Positions 1 to 10,619 of a stretch of 52,058 nt of DNA are shown in pieces. The notes under the pieces are model-generated. The model did no database searches, had not been told where the DNA came from, and saw only the letters and a list, made by a program, of their open reading frames with translations. Source of the DNA: CAZHAC01 sp964383855 (GTDB lineage: Bacteria; Chloroflexota; Dormibacteria; Dormibacterales; Dormibacteraceae); assembly GCA_964383855.1 (NCBI GenBank), contig CAYLIP010000010.1, forward strand, positions 1-52,058. The letters are read 5' to 3'. Numbering within the stretch: the stretch's first letter is position 1; every line of letters begins with the position of its first letter. Both the position numbers and the translations under genes were made by a program.

Positions 1-71
1 TGCGGCGGGCCGGTCAGCCGCTGAGCCCGCAGGCGCAGGGCGGCCAGGTCGTGCGTGCTAGCCCGCGCGGC

Positions 72-156
72 GCGCAAGAGCGTGTCCGGACGGTCGCAAG
101 GGGCGCATGTGCGGGCGCAAGAGCGTTTCCGGACCGCCGGACCGGCGCATGTGCCG
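72..156. repeat. imperfect tandem repeat, about 43-bp unit, two copies
   Basis: Two adjacent units begin at 72 and 115 with the same 12-bp start (GCGCAAGAGCGT), share TCCGGAC next, and both end in GGCGCATGTGC. The middle differs and holds one indel. It lies just downstream of the lon stop. The rest of 1-168 holds no gene I can support. The function is unknown; it could be a decayed intergenic repeat. Confidence 0.55.
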
Positions 157-168
157 AATCCGGGGTCC

Positions 169-2511
<2,343 letters not shown>

Positions 2512-2588
2512 CAGTGTCTCCTGTTTCTTCCCCGGCCCTGGCCATCCAAACCCTGCCGCCGATCGGGGCATTCCTGCAGACTGCTACC

Positions 2589-3473
2589 GTGCTCGCCGGA
2601 ATCGACCTGGGTGGCACGCAGGTCAGGGTCGCGGTCGCCGAGGACGACGGCCGCGTGGTGGGCTCGGCCAGGACCCGGACCGGCCTGCTCGACGGGCCCG
2701 CCGGCATGGCCGGCTGGGCGGCCCGCGAAGCCAGGCGGATCGCCCGCGACCGGCCCCTCGCCGGCGTCGCGATCGGCGCCCCCGGTCCGATCGACACCCG
2801 GCGAGGCGTCCTGGTCAACCCGCCCAACCTGCCCGGCTGGCAGAACGCGCCGCTGGTCGAGCTCCTCCGCAAGTCCATGGGCTGCCCGGCCCACCTGGAG
2901 AACGACGCCAACCTGGCCGGACTGGGCGAATTCCACCAGGGGGCCGGACGGGGATCGCGGAACATGGTCTACATCACCTGGAGCACCGGCATCGGCGGCG
3001 GGCTGATCATCGACGGCGAGCTCTACTCCGGCTCGCACGGCACGGCCGGTGAGATCGGGCACATGGTGGTCAACCCCGAGGGCCCCGTGGACGGATGTGG
3101 GCAGCGCGGATGCCTCGAGGTCTACGCCGGCGGGCGGCAGATGCAGAAGCGGACCGGCGAGTCCGCAGTCGAGATCTTCGACGCCGCCGCCCAGGGCGAT
3201 CGGGAGGCGCTGGAGATCGTCAGGGTGGCGAGCCGCTACATGGGGGTCGCGCTGGTCAACCTGACCAATCTCTTCGACCCCGACCTGATCGTGATGGGCG
3301 GCGGCGTCGGCCGGCGCTGGGCCCTGGTCGAGCCGACCATGTCGCAGGTGCTGCGCTCCTCACCTTTCATCAGGCCGGCGCGCCGCCCCCGGCTGCGGCG
3401 CGCGCGCCTCGGCGACCGGGGCGGGCAGGTGGGGGCGGTCGAATGGGCCCGGATCCAGCAGTCGAGGGCGTAG
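2589..3473 (+). CDS. ROK-family sugar kinase (glucokinase-like)
   Basis: Probably phosphorylates glucose or a related sugar in the cytoplasm; the substrate is not determined by sequence. The protein is 294 aa. It starts with the phosphate-binding LAGIDLGGTQVRVAV, carries the NDAN motif with the catalytic Asp, and has the ROK zinc motif (GEIGH followed by CGQRGCLE). The C-terminal VMGGGV and GAVEWA motifs are typical. The GTG at 2589 puts the start directly before the family's first strand; an in-frame ATG at 2514 would add 25 unrelated residues and overlap the lon leader. Its 3' end overlaps the next gene by 31 nt, suggesting cotranscription. Confident on family, less on substrate. Confidence 0.9.
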   Translation: MLAGIDLGGTQVRVAVAEDDGRVVGSARTRTGLLDGPAGMAGWAAREARRIARDRPLAGVAIGAPGPIDTRRGVLVNPPNLPGWQNAPLVELLRKSMGCPAHLENDANLAGLGEFHQGAGRGSRNMVYITWSTGIGGGLIIDGELYSGSHGTAGEIGHMVVNPEGPVDGCGQRGCLEVYAGGRQMQKRTGESAVEIFDAAAQGDREALEIVRVASRYMGVALVNLTNLFDPDLIVMGGGVGRRWALVEPTMSQVLRSSPFIRPARRPRLRRARLGDRGGQVGAVEWARIQQSRA

Positions 3474-4819
3474 ACCCCGCCCTCCAGGCGGTGGGCCGGG
3501 CGGCGGCCCAGATCGGGGCCCGGGCCTGGGCGGTCGGCGGCTACGTGCGCGACCGGCTGCTCCATCGGGACCATCCCGACCTCGACATCGTCGTCGAGGA
3601 TGGCCGCGGCCAGGACCTGGCCGAGGCGTACGCCGAGCTGGTCGGAGCCCGCCATCCGGCTGTCTTCCCGCGCTTTGGAACCGCCCAGGTCAACGTCGGC
3701 GGCCGCCTGGTCGAGTTCGCGAGCGCCCGCGCCGAGAGCTACGCCCGCGACTCGCGCAAGCCGGACGTCCGTCCGGCCACCCTGGACGAGGACCTCCGGC
3801 GGCGCGACTTCACCGTGAACACGCTCCTCATGGACTTCCATGGCAACGTCGTCGACCGCCTTGGCAGCGGGCTGCCGGACCTGGAGGCCAGGGTCCTGCG
3901 CACGCCGCGGGACCCGCGCCAGACCTTCGACGACGACCCCCTGCGCATGCTTCGGGCGATCAGGTTTGCGGCCCAGCTCGGCTTCGAGCTGGCTCCCGGC
4001 CTGCTCCCCGCCATGCGCGAGCTCCGGGACCGGGCGCGGCCGCCGGTCCTTTCCCCGGAGCGGGTGGCCGAGGAGCTCCGCAAGATGATCCTCAGCGAGA
4101 GGCCGGGGCTGGCCCTGGACCTGATGCAGCGGGCGGGCCTGCTCGAGGTGCTGCTGCCCGAGATCGAGGCCACTCGCGGTGTCAAGCAGGGCGGCTGGCA
4201 CACGCACGACGTCTACGGGCACACGCTCCAGGTCGTGGAACGCACGCCACCCAGCCTCACCGAGCGGCTGTCGGCGCTCTTTCACGATGCCGGCAAGCCC
4301 TCGACCGCGGCCCCCGACGGCAGCTTTGTCGGCCACGACGCGGTCGGCGCCGAAATCGCCGAAGAGGCGCTGCGCCGGCTGCGGTTTCCGCATGCCGAGG
4401 CCGGCCGGGTGGCGCGGGTGGTCCGCCTGCACATGCGTCCGGTCTATTACGACTCGAACTGGACCGAGTCGGCCGTCCGCCGGCTGGCGCGGGATGCCGG
4501 CGACCTGCTCTGGCCGCTGGTCGAGGTGGCCCGCGCCGACGTCGCCGCTTCGGCCTACCCGCATCCCGAGAAGATCGACGAGCTGGCCGGGCGGCTGCGC
4601 CGGGCGCTCTCCGAGGAGCCGCTTCGAATCCGGCCCCAGGTCAGCGGCGAGGACATCATGAGGGTGCTCGGCATCCCCGCCGGGCCTCGGGTCGGCGAGA
4701 TCAAGGCGGTCCTCGAGGAGCTGGTCCTGGATGGCCGGCTGGCGCCGGACCGGGAATCGATCCTGGGCTGGCTGGCGGCCAGGCGCGGAGACGATCAGCC
4801 CTCTGACCGGTCCTCCTAG
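3443..4819 (+). CDS. cca: CCA-adding tRNA nucleotidyltransferase with HD domain
   Basis: Adds or repairs the 3' CCA end of tRNAs. The 458-aa product has the class II nucleotidyltransferase head with VGGYVRDRLL, the metal-binding DLD (HPDLDIVVED), RRDFTVNTLLMD, and the RNA-binding helices. An HD phosphohydrolase domain follows in the C-terminal half (HTHDVYGHTLQVV, then FHDAGK). The ATG at 3443 lies inside the end of the ROK kinase gene in another frame; the open frame extends further upstream but is not homologous-looking. The local tRNA-Gln already encodes its CCA, so here the enzyme would act mainly in repair if most tRNA genes do the same. A poly(A) polymerase role is possible but less likely. 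Confidence 0.93.
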   Translation: MGPDPAVEGVDPALQAVGRAAAQIGARAWAVGGYVRDRLLHRDHPDLDIVVEDGRGQDLAEAYAELVGARHPAVFPRFGTAQVNVGGRLVEFASARAESYARDSRKPDVRPATLDEDLRRRDFTVNTLLMDFHGNVVDRLGSGLPDLEARVLRTPRDPRQTFDDDPLRMLRAIRFAAQLGFELAPGLLPAMRELRDRARPPVLSPERVAEELRKMILSERPGLALDLMQRAGLLEVLLPEIEATRGVKQGGWHTHDVYGHTLQVVERTPPSLTERLSALFHDAGKPSTAAPDGSFVGHDAVGAEIAEEALRRLRFPHAEAGRVARVVRLHMRPVYYDSNWTESAVRRLARDAGDLLWPLVEVARADVAASAYPHPEKIDELAGRLRRALSEEPLRIRPQVSGEDIMRVLGIPAGPRVGEIKAVLEELVLDGRLAPDRESILGWLAARRGDDQPSDRSS

Positions 4820-4831
4820 AACGGCTACACT
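4803..4831 (+). promoter_or_regulatory. candidate promoter of the BMP importer operon
   Basis: CTGACC, a 17-nt spacer, and TACACT (4826-4831) resemble a sigma70 promoter whose -35 sits in the last codons of the CCA gene. A purine-rich Shine-Dalgarno (GAAGGGGG, 4853-4860) lies 9 nt before the ATG at 4870. The 50-nt gap is too short for a known riboswitch. Confidence 0.55.
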
Positions 4832-4869
4832 TCCGCGGACCAACCGTTAAACGAAGGGGGATCTTTGGA

Positions 4870-5922
4870 ATGAGAGTGAGGCATCTCGCCGCGGGCCTCG
4901 CGGCGTTTCTTTTCGTCGCCGCCTGCGGTGGTGGCGGCACCAGCACCGGCAGCTCCGGCGGCTGCAGCAAGACCTACAAGGTGGGTCTGGTCACCGACGT
5001 CGGCAAGCTCTCCGACAAGTCCTTCAACGCCACCTCCTGGCAGGGCGTGCAGGACGCGCAGTCGGACAAGAGCCTGTGCGTCAAGGGCACCGCAATCGAG
5101 TCGAACCAGCCGACCGACTACCAGAAGAACATGCAGACCTTTGTCGACCAGGGCTACGACATGGTCGTGGCGGTCGGCTTCCTGATGGGTGACGACACGC
5201 TGGCGATGGCCAAGAAGAATCCCAACACCAAGTTCGCCATCGTCGACTACGCCTACGACCCGCAGAAGGACGCTCCCCCGCCGAGCCTGGTCGGCCTCGT
5301 CTTCAAAGAGGACCAGGCGGGCTTCGTGGCCGGCGCGCTGGCCGGCCTGATGACCAAGACCAACGTCATCGGCTCCGTCAACGGGCTCAAGCTCCCGCCG
5401 GTTCAGCGCTACGTCGACGGCTACGCCGCCGGCGCCAAGTACACCAACCCCAAGGTCCAGGTCCTGAGCGTCTACCAGGGTCCCGGTGACGGCGCTCCCT
5501 TCAACAACCCGGACTGGGGCAAGGCGCGCGGCAATGACGAGCTGCGGCAGAACGCCGACGTGATCTTCGGCGTGGGCGGCAACACCGGCAACGGCGCGCT
5601 GCTGGCCGCCGCCTCCGCCAACAAGATGTGCATCGGCGTCGACACCGACCAGTACATCAGCTACGCCGACGCCAAGTCCTGCATGATCACGAGCGCCGAG
5701 AAGAAGCTGGCGCTGGCGGTCAAGACGGCGATCACCGACATGGTCAAGAAGCAGTGGCCGACCGGCAACCTGCTGACCTTCGACTCTGCCAACCAGGGCG
5801 TCGGCATCTCGCCGTACCACGACTGGGACAGCAAGGTTCCGAGCGACGTCAAGTCCAAGATCACCGACATCCAGTCCAAGCTGGCCAGCGGGAGCCTGAA
5901 GACGGGCGTCAGCATCGGCTAG
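4870..5922 (+). CDS. BMP-family lipoprotein, substrate-binding protein of a nucleoside-type ABC importer
   Basis: Captures the ligand outside the membrane and delivers it to the permeases encoded downstream. The 350-aa protein has a short signal peptide ending in a lipobox (FVAAC, lipidated Cys19) and a Gly/Ser-rich tether. A Med/BmpA-type fold follows, with KVGLVTDVGKLSDKSFN at the start of the mature domain and VGLVFKEDQAGFVAGALAG further on. BMP proteins with this operon partner set usually bind nucleosides or related purine compounds; the ligand here is inferred. The gene leads a four-gene operon with gaps of 4 nt or overlaps, and has its own promoter and Shine-Dalgarno. Confidence 0.93.
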   Translation: MRVRHLAAGLAAFLFVAACGGGGTSTGSSGGCSKTYKVGLVTDVGKLSDKSFNATSWQGVQDAQSDKSLCVKGTAIESNQPTDYQKNMQTFVDQGYDMVVAVGFLMGDDTLAMAKKNPNTKFAIVDYAYDPQKDAPPPSLVGLVFKEDQAGFVAGALAGLMTKTNVIGSVNGLKLPPVQRYVDGYAAGAKYTNPKVQVLSVYQGPGDGAPFNNPDWGKARGNDELRQNADVIFGVGGNTGNGALLAAASANKMCIGVDTDQYISYADAKSCMITSAEKKLALAVKTAITDMVKKQWPTGNLLTFDSANQGVGISPYHDWDSKVPSDVKSKITDIQSKLASGSLKTGVSIG

Positions 5923-5926
5923 AGCG

Positions 5927-7450
5927 GTGGCAAGCGCTCTTGAGCTCCGAGGGATCGTCAAGACCTTCGGAGCATTGAGAGCAAACGACGGCGTGGACCT
6001 GGCGGTCGAATGGGGCCAGGTCCACGCCCTGCTCGGGGAGAACGGAGCCGGCAAGTCGACGCTGATGAACGTCGTCTACGGCCTCCAGCGTCCCGATTCC
6101 GGCCAGATCCTCTACGACGGCAAGCCGGTGCAGATGCGCGGCCCCGAGGACGCCATCGGGCGCGGCATCGGGATGGTCCACCAGCACTTCATGCTGATCC
6201 CGGTCCTGACCGTGGCCGAAAACGTGGTGCTCGGCCACGAGACCTCGCGGACCGGCTTCGTCAACGTCGACCGCGCGGCCGGCACGGTCCGCGAGCTGTC
6301 GCAGCGGTACGGGCTCGAGGTCGACGCGGCCGCGCGCGTGGAAGACCTGCCGGTCGGCCTTCAGCAGCGCGTCGAGATCCTGAAGGCGCTCTACCGGGGA
6401 GCCCGCCTGCTCATCCTCGACGAGCCGACGGCGGTGCTCACGCCGCCCGAGATCGACCGCCTTTTCGAGATCGTGCGCAACCTCACGTCGGAGGGCCACG
6501 CGGTGATCTTCATCACCCACAAGCTGGCCGAGGTGATGGAGGTGGCGGACCGGATCACGGTCATGCGCCGGGGCAAGGTGGTCGCCACCACGACGCCGGA
6601 GGAGTCCTCGGTCGAAGATCTGGCGCAGCTGATGGTGGGCCGGCCGGTGCTGCTCCAGGTCGACAAGGGGCCGGCGCGACCGGGCGCGGTCCTGCTCGAG
6701 GTGAGTGGCCTGACGGTCGAGGACGACCGGCATCAGCAGGCGGTCCGCGATCTGAGCCTCCAGGTGCGCGCCGGCGAGATCCTGGGCATTGCCGGCGTCG
6801 ACGGGAACGGCCAGTCGGAGCTGATCGAGGCTTTGGTCGGCTTGAGGCCGGTGCGCGGCGGCAAGATCGTGCTCGACGGCGACGACGTCACGCGCGCCTC
6901 CACCCACGCGCGCATCCGGGACGGCCTCGGCCACATCCCCGCCGACCGGCACGAGATGGGCATCGTGCTGGATATGCCGGTCTTCGACAACCTGGTCCTC
7001 GACGAGTACGATCGGCCCCCCTTTGCGCGTGGGCCGGCCCGAATCCTCGACCGGGTGCGCGAGTATGCGACCGGGCTGGTCAAGACCTTCGACATCCGGG
7101 CCGGCAGCGTCGACGACCCCCTCTCGTCGCTCTCCGGCGGCAACCAGCAGAAGGTGGTGGTCGCGCGCGAGATGGGAGCCGAGCGCAAGGTCCTGATCGC
7201 GGCGCAGCCCACGCGGGGCCTGGACGTGGGCTCCATCGAGTTCATCCACCGCCGGCTGGTCGAGATGCGCGATGCCGGCCTCGGCGTGCTGCTCGTCTCA
7301 TCCGAGCTCGACGAGGTGCTCTCGCTCGCCGACCGCGTGGCCGTCATCTACCGCGGCCAGATCGTCGGCGTGGTCGAGGGCGGCGAGGCCGACCGCAAGC
7401 AGGTGGGACTCATGATGGCCGGCGTGCCGGCCGCAGAGGCGACGGCATGA
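5927..7450 (+). CDS. double ATP-binding subunit of nucleoside-type ABC importer
   Basis: Energises uptake with the BMP lipoprotein and the two permeases. The 507-aa protein contains two fused ABC domains. Domain 1 has Walker A GENGAGKST (residues 37-45) and Walker B LLILDEPTAVL, with a degenerate signature (VGLQQR). Domain 2 has the altered Walker A typical of this family (GVDGNGQSE) and an intact LSGGNQQK signature. This asymmetry is usual for RbsA/NupA-like ATPases. It starts with GTG 4 nt after the lipoprotein stop and ends in an ATGA overlap with the first permease gene. Confidence 0.94.
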   Translation: MASALELRGIVKTFGALRANDGVDLAVEWGQVHALLGENGAGKSTLMNVVYGLQRPDSGQILYDGKPVQMRGPEDAIGRGIGMVHQHFMLIPVLTVAENVVLGHETSRTGFVNVDRAAGTVRELSQRYGLEVDAAARVEDLPVGLQQRVEILKALYRGARLLILDEPTAVLTPPEIDRLFEIVRNLTSEGHAVIFITHKLAEVMEVADRITVMRRGKVVATTTPEESSVEDLAQLMVGRPVLLQVDKGPARPGAVLLEVSGLTVEDDRHQQAVRDLSLQVRAGEILGIAGVDGNGQSELIEALVGLRPVRGGKIVLDGDDVTRASTHARIRDGLGHIPADRHEMGIVLDMPVFDNLVLDEYDRPPFARGPARILDRVREYATGLVKTFDIRAGSVDDPLSSLSGGNQQKVVVAREMGAERKVLIAAQPTRGLDVGSIEFIHRRLVEMRDAGLGVLLVSSELDEVLSLADRVAVIYRGQIVGVVEGGEADRKQVGLMMAGVPAAEATA

Positions 7451-8523
7451 CCACCGTCCTCCGCCTTGGGCGGGCGCTGCTGGTGCCGGTGCTCTCGGTG
7501 ATCTGCGGCTTCCTGGTCGCGGGGGTCGTGGTCGCGCTCTCGGGCGCCGATCCCTTCGCCGCCCTGGTCGCGCTGCTGGAGGGGGCGTTCACCCAGCGCA
7601 ACGCGCTCACGGAGACGCTGATCGCGACCATCCCCTACATCTTTCTGGGCCTCGCCGTGGCGATCGGCTTCAAGGCGGCGCTCTTCAACATCGGCGCCGA
7701 GGGCCAGTTCTACATGGGGGCGCTGGCCGGCGTCTGGGTCGGCTTCTCGGTGCACGGCCTGCCCGCCGTCATCCACGTCCCCCTCGCCATCCTGGCCGGG
7801 ATGGCGGCGGGGGCCGCCTACGCGGTGATCCCGGGCGCGCTCAAGGCGCGCTTCGGCGCCCATGAGGTGATCACGACGATCATGCTCAACCACATCGCGC
7901 TGGCGATCTCCGACTACCTGGTCAACCGGGGGCCGCTCGGGGATCCACACGCGAGCGCGCCGCGCACGCCCTTCATCCTCAACGCCGCCACACTGCCCGT
8001 GCTGCCCGGCTCCCGCCTCCACCTGGGCCTGCTGATGGCGCTGGTCGCGGTCCCCGCCGTCTGGTACCTGCTCGAGCGCACCACGATCGGCTTTGAGCTC
8101 CGCGCGGTCGGACTCAACCCGATCGCGGCCAGGGCCGCCGGCATGTCGGTGGGCTGGACGATCGTGATCGTGATGGCGATCTCGGGCGCGCTCTCCGGCC
8201 TTGCCGGCTCGGACGAGATCCTGGGCGTCTCCCACTTCATGTCGCCCAGCTTCTCCACCGGCTACGGCTTTGACGCCATCGCCGTGGCGCTGGTCGCCAA
8301 GAGCAACCCCTGGGGCATCGTTCCAGCCGCCTTTCTCTTCGGCGCCATGCGCAGCGGAGCCGGCTTCATGCAGCTTGAGACGCAGGTTTCAGCCGACCTG
8401 ATCTCGGTGGTCCAGGGCAGTGTGATCATCTTCGTGGCCGCTCCCACGGTGGTCCGCTGGCTCTTCCGGATCCGCGAGCGGAGCGCGCTACCGGCGCCGC
8501 TGGCCGGTCAGAAGGCGGCATGA
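7447..8523 (+). CDS. ABC importer permease (nucleoside type), first subunit
   Basis: Integral membrane subunit of the BMP importer. The 358-aa protein has multiple hydrophobic helices and the family motif FNIGAEGQFYMGALAG near residue 80, plus a cytoplasmic segment before the last helices (FELRAVGLNPIAARAAGM). It belongs to the BPD_transp_2 permease family. The ATG at 7447 overlaps the ATPase stop in an ATGA, so translation is probably coupled. It pairs with the next permease as a heterodimer (family knowledge). Confidence 0.93.
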   Translation: MTTVLRLGRALLVPVLSVICGFLVAGVVVALSGADPFAALVALLEGAFTQRNALTETLIATIPYIFLGLAVAIGFKAALFNIGAEGQFYMGALAGVWVGFSVHGLPAVIHVPLAILAGMAAGAAYAVIPGALKARFGAHEVITTIMLNHIALAISDYLVNRGPLGDPHASAPRTPFILNAATLPVLPGSRLHLGLLMALVAVPAVWYLLERTTIGFELRAVGLNPIAARAAGMSVGWTIVIVMAISGALSGLAGSDEILGVSHFMSPSFSTGYGFDAIAVALVAKSNPWGIVPAAFLFGAMRSGAGFMQLETQVSADLISVVQGSVIIFVAAPTVVRWLFRIRERSALPAPLAGQKAA

Positions 8524-9476
8524 TCCCACTCGCCTTCAACCTGCAGAACTTCCTCTTCCACGCCGACCTGACGGGCCTGGCCGCGACCACCCTGCTCGCC
8601 TCGACGCCACTCGTGCTGGCGGCGCTGGGCGGCGTCATGAGCGAGCGGTCAGGTGTCGTCAACATCGCGCTCGAGGGCATCATGCTGACCGGCGCCTTCG
8701 CCGGTTACGTGATCGCGTTCGTGAGTCACAACCTCTGGCTCGGCGTGCTCGGCGCTGTGGTCTCAGGCGTGCTGATCGCGGGGCTGCATGCGGTGCTCGC
8801 GATCGAGTTCCAGGTCGACCAGATAGTCAGCGGGATAGTCATCAACATCCTGGCCGTGGGGCTGACCGGGGTCTACTACCGCACCGTGCTCCAGAACGGC
8901 ACCGTGGCCGGACCGGGCACGCTTCCGATCTGGAAGATACCGGTGCTCGGCGACCTGCCCTTCCTGGGCCATGTGCTCTTCACCGGCCAGTTCGTGACCT
9001 GGTCGATGCTGGCGATCCTGGTCGTGATCCACGTCGTGCTCTTTCACACCGTATGGGGCCTGCGCACGCGGGCCTGCGGGGAGCATCCGCTGGCCGCCGA
9101 GACGGCAGGCATATCGGTGCGGCTGATCCGCTACGGGAACGTGCTCCTGAGCGGGGCTCTGGGGGGGCTCGGCGGCGCCTACTTCTCCCTCCAGCAGATC
9201 GGCAACTTCCTGCCCAACATGACCGGGGGCAAGGGTTTCATCGCGCTTGCCGCCATGATCTTCGGCAAGTGGACGCCGCTGGGCGCCTTCCTCGCCTCCC
9301 TGCTCTTCGCGGCCGCGGACGCGCTCGGCTCGCGCCTCCAGTTCTACGGGGTTGCCATCCCCTACCAGATCACCTCGGCCCTGCCCTACGTGCTCACCAT
9401 CGTGGTCGTGGCCGGGGCCATGGGCCGGGCGATCGCACCCGCGGCCGACGGCAAGCCCTACAAGAAGGGCGGCTAG
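8520..9476 (+). CDS. ABC importer permease (nucleoside type), second subunit
   Basis: The second membrane subunit, 318 aa, hydrophobic throughout. Motifs include MSERSGVVNIALEGIMLTGAF and a later GGKGFIALAAMIFGKW, both typical of the NupQ/YufQ-like permeases. It starts in an ATGA overlap with the previous permease and ends the operon; the following gene has its own promoter. The two permeases differ in sequence, consistent with a heterodimeric channel. Confidence 0.93.
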   Translation: MIPLAFNLQNFLFHADLTGLAATTLLASTPLVLAALGGVMSERSGVVNIALEGIMLTGAFAGYVIAFVSHNLWLGVLGAVVSGVLIAGLHAVLAIEFQVDQIVSGIVINILAVGLTGVYYRTVLQNGTVAGPGTLPIWKIPVLGDLPFLGHVLFTGQFVTWSMLAILVVIHVVLFHTVWGLRTRACGEHPLAAETAGISVRLIRYGNVLLSGALGGLGGAYFSLQQIGNFLPNMTGGKGFIALAAMIFGKWTPLGAFLASLLFAAADALGSRLQFYGVAIPYQITSALPYVLTIVVVAGAMGRAIAPAADGKPYKKGG

Positions 9477-9514
9477 GGCCACCCGACAGGATGGGCGGGC
9501 CAGCCCAGGTGGCT

Positions 9515-9530
9515 TAGATTTGGTCGGGTG
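9515..9530 (+). promoter_or_regulatory. leaderless promoter -10 box for glpX
   Basis: TAGATT at 9515-9520 is followed by exactly 7 nt and then the GTG start at 9528. No Shine-Dalgarno is present. The spacing puts the transcription start at or next to the start codon. The same hexamer and spacing occur before the RidA gene. Confidence 0.6.
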
Positions 9531-10580
9531 AGCCACCAAGCCTACGACCGCAACCTGGCCCTCGAGCTCCTCCGCGCCACCGAGGCGGCGGCGCTGGCGG
9601 CGGCCCCGCTGCAGGGCAGGGGCGACAAGGAGGCCGCCGACCAGCGTGCGGTCGACGCCATGCGCACGGCCCTAGCCTCGGTCGACATGCGGGGAACCGT
9701 GGTGATCGGCGAGGGCGAGAAGGACGAGGCGCCGATGCTCTACTTTGGCGAGCAGATCGGCAACGGCCTGGAGCCGGAGGTCGACGTCGCCGTCGATCCC
9801 ATCGACGGCACCGAGTTCACGGCCAACGGCCTTCCCGGGGCCATGGCGGTCGTCGCCCTGGCGGAGCGGGGGACGATGTTCACCTCGCACGTCCACTACA
9901 TGGAGAAGCTGGTCGTCGGCCGGCGCGCACGCGGCGTGATCGACATCGAGATGCCGGTCGAGTGGAACCTCAAGCGGATCGCCAAGGCGGAGGGCATCCA
10001 TCCCCGCGACCTGACCGTGATCATCCTGAACCGTGACCGCAACCGGGAGGTCATCGAGCAGGTCAGGGAGGTCGGGTCCATGATCTCCCTGATCTCGGGC
10101 GGCGACGTGGCGGCGGCGATCGCGGCCGCCAACCCGGAGATGACGGGCAAGCACGTGCTGATGGGAAGCGGTGGCGCGACCGAGGGCGTGCTCGCCGCGT
10201 GCGCGGTCAAGTGCCTGCAGGGCGACATGCAGTCGCGGTTCTACTTCCGCAACGACGGCGAGCGGGAGGTGGTGCGGGAGGAGGGCCACCGGGAGGACGC
10301 CGTCTTCGCGATCGACGACCTCTGCTCAGGCCGCAACATCTTCTTCGCGGCTACCGGAATCACCACCGGCGACCTGCTGCGCGGCGTCCGCTACGAGGAC
10401 TTCTACGCCTACACGCACTCGATGGTGCTGCGGTCCGCCTCGTTCACGATGCGCTATGTGGACGCCTACCACGACATGTCCAAGCTGCGTCAGAAGGAGC
10501 TGCTGCCGGAGCAGGTCATCCTCGGCCATCGGCGCCAGGGCACCGCCTCTCACCAGCCCGTCCAGTCCCGGACGTCCTGA
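9528..10580 (+). CDS. glpX: class II fructose-1,6-bisphosphatase (GlpX)
   Basis: Hydrolyses fructose 1,6-bisphosphate in gluconeogenesis, metal-dependent. The 350-aa length fits. Motifs include VIGEGEKDEAPMLY with acidic metal ligands and VDPIDGTEFTANG, the family's DP(I)xGT signature with Asp and Glu replacing the more usual Glu and Thr; this is a mild variant, not obviously inactivating. LISGGDVAAAI and MGSGGATEGVLAA follow. The GTG start is set by the leaderless promoter. It is monocistronic: the next gene is on the opposite strand 39 bp away. Confidence 0.93.
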   Translation: MSHQAYDRNLALELLRATEAAALAAAPLQGRGDKEAADQRAVDAMRTALASVDMRGTVVIGEGEKDEAPMLYFGEQIGNGLEPEVDVAVDPIDGTEFTANGLPGAMAVVALAERGTMFTSHVHYMEKLVVGRRARGVIDIEMPVEWNLKRIAKAEGIHPRDLTVIILNRDRNREVIEQVREVGSMISLISGGDVAAAIAAANPEMTGKHVLMGSGGATEGVLAACAVKCLQGDMQSRFYFRNDGEREVVREEGHREDAVFAIDDLCSGRNIFFAATGITTGDLLRGVRYEDFYAYTHSMVLRSASFTMRYVDAYHDMSKLRQKELLPEQVILGHRRQGTASHQPVQSRTS

Positions 10581-10619
10581 TACGCCCCGGCTCGCCGCGG
10601 GCCCTGCGCCTCGGCTCCG

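Noticed and set aside
2512..2588. Heat-shock operators (CIRCE or HAIR-type) before lon
   Set aside because: I found no matching inverted repeat in the 77-bp gap.
4820..4869. A purine-type riboswitch before the BMP importer
   Set aside because: Only 50 nt are available, including promoter and ribosome site, and no aptamer core is visible.
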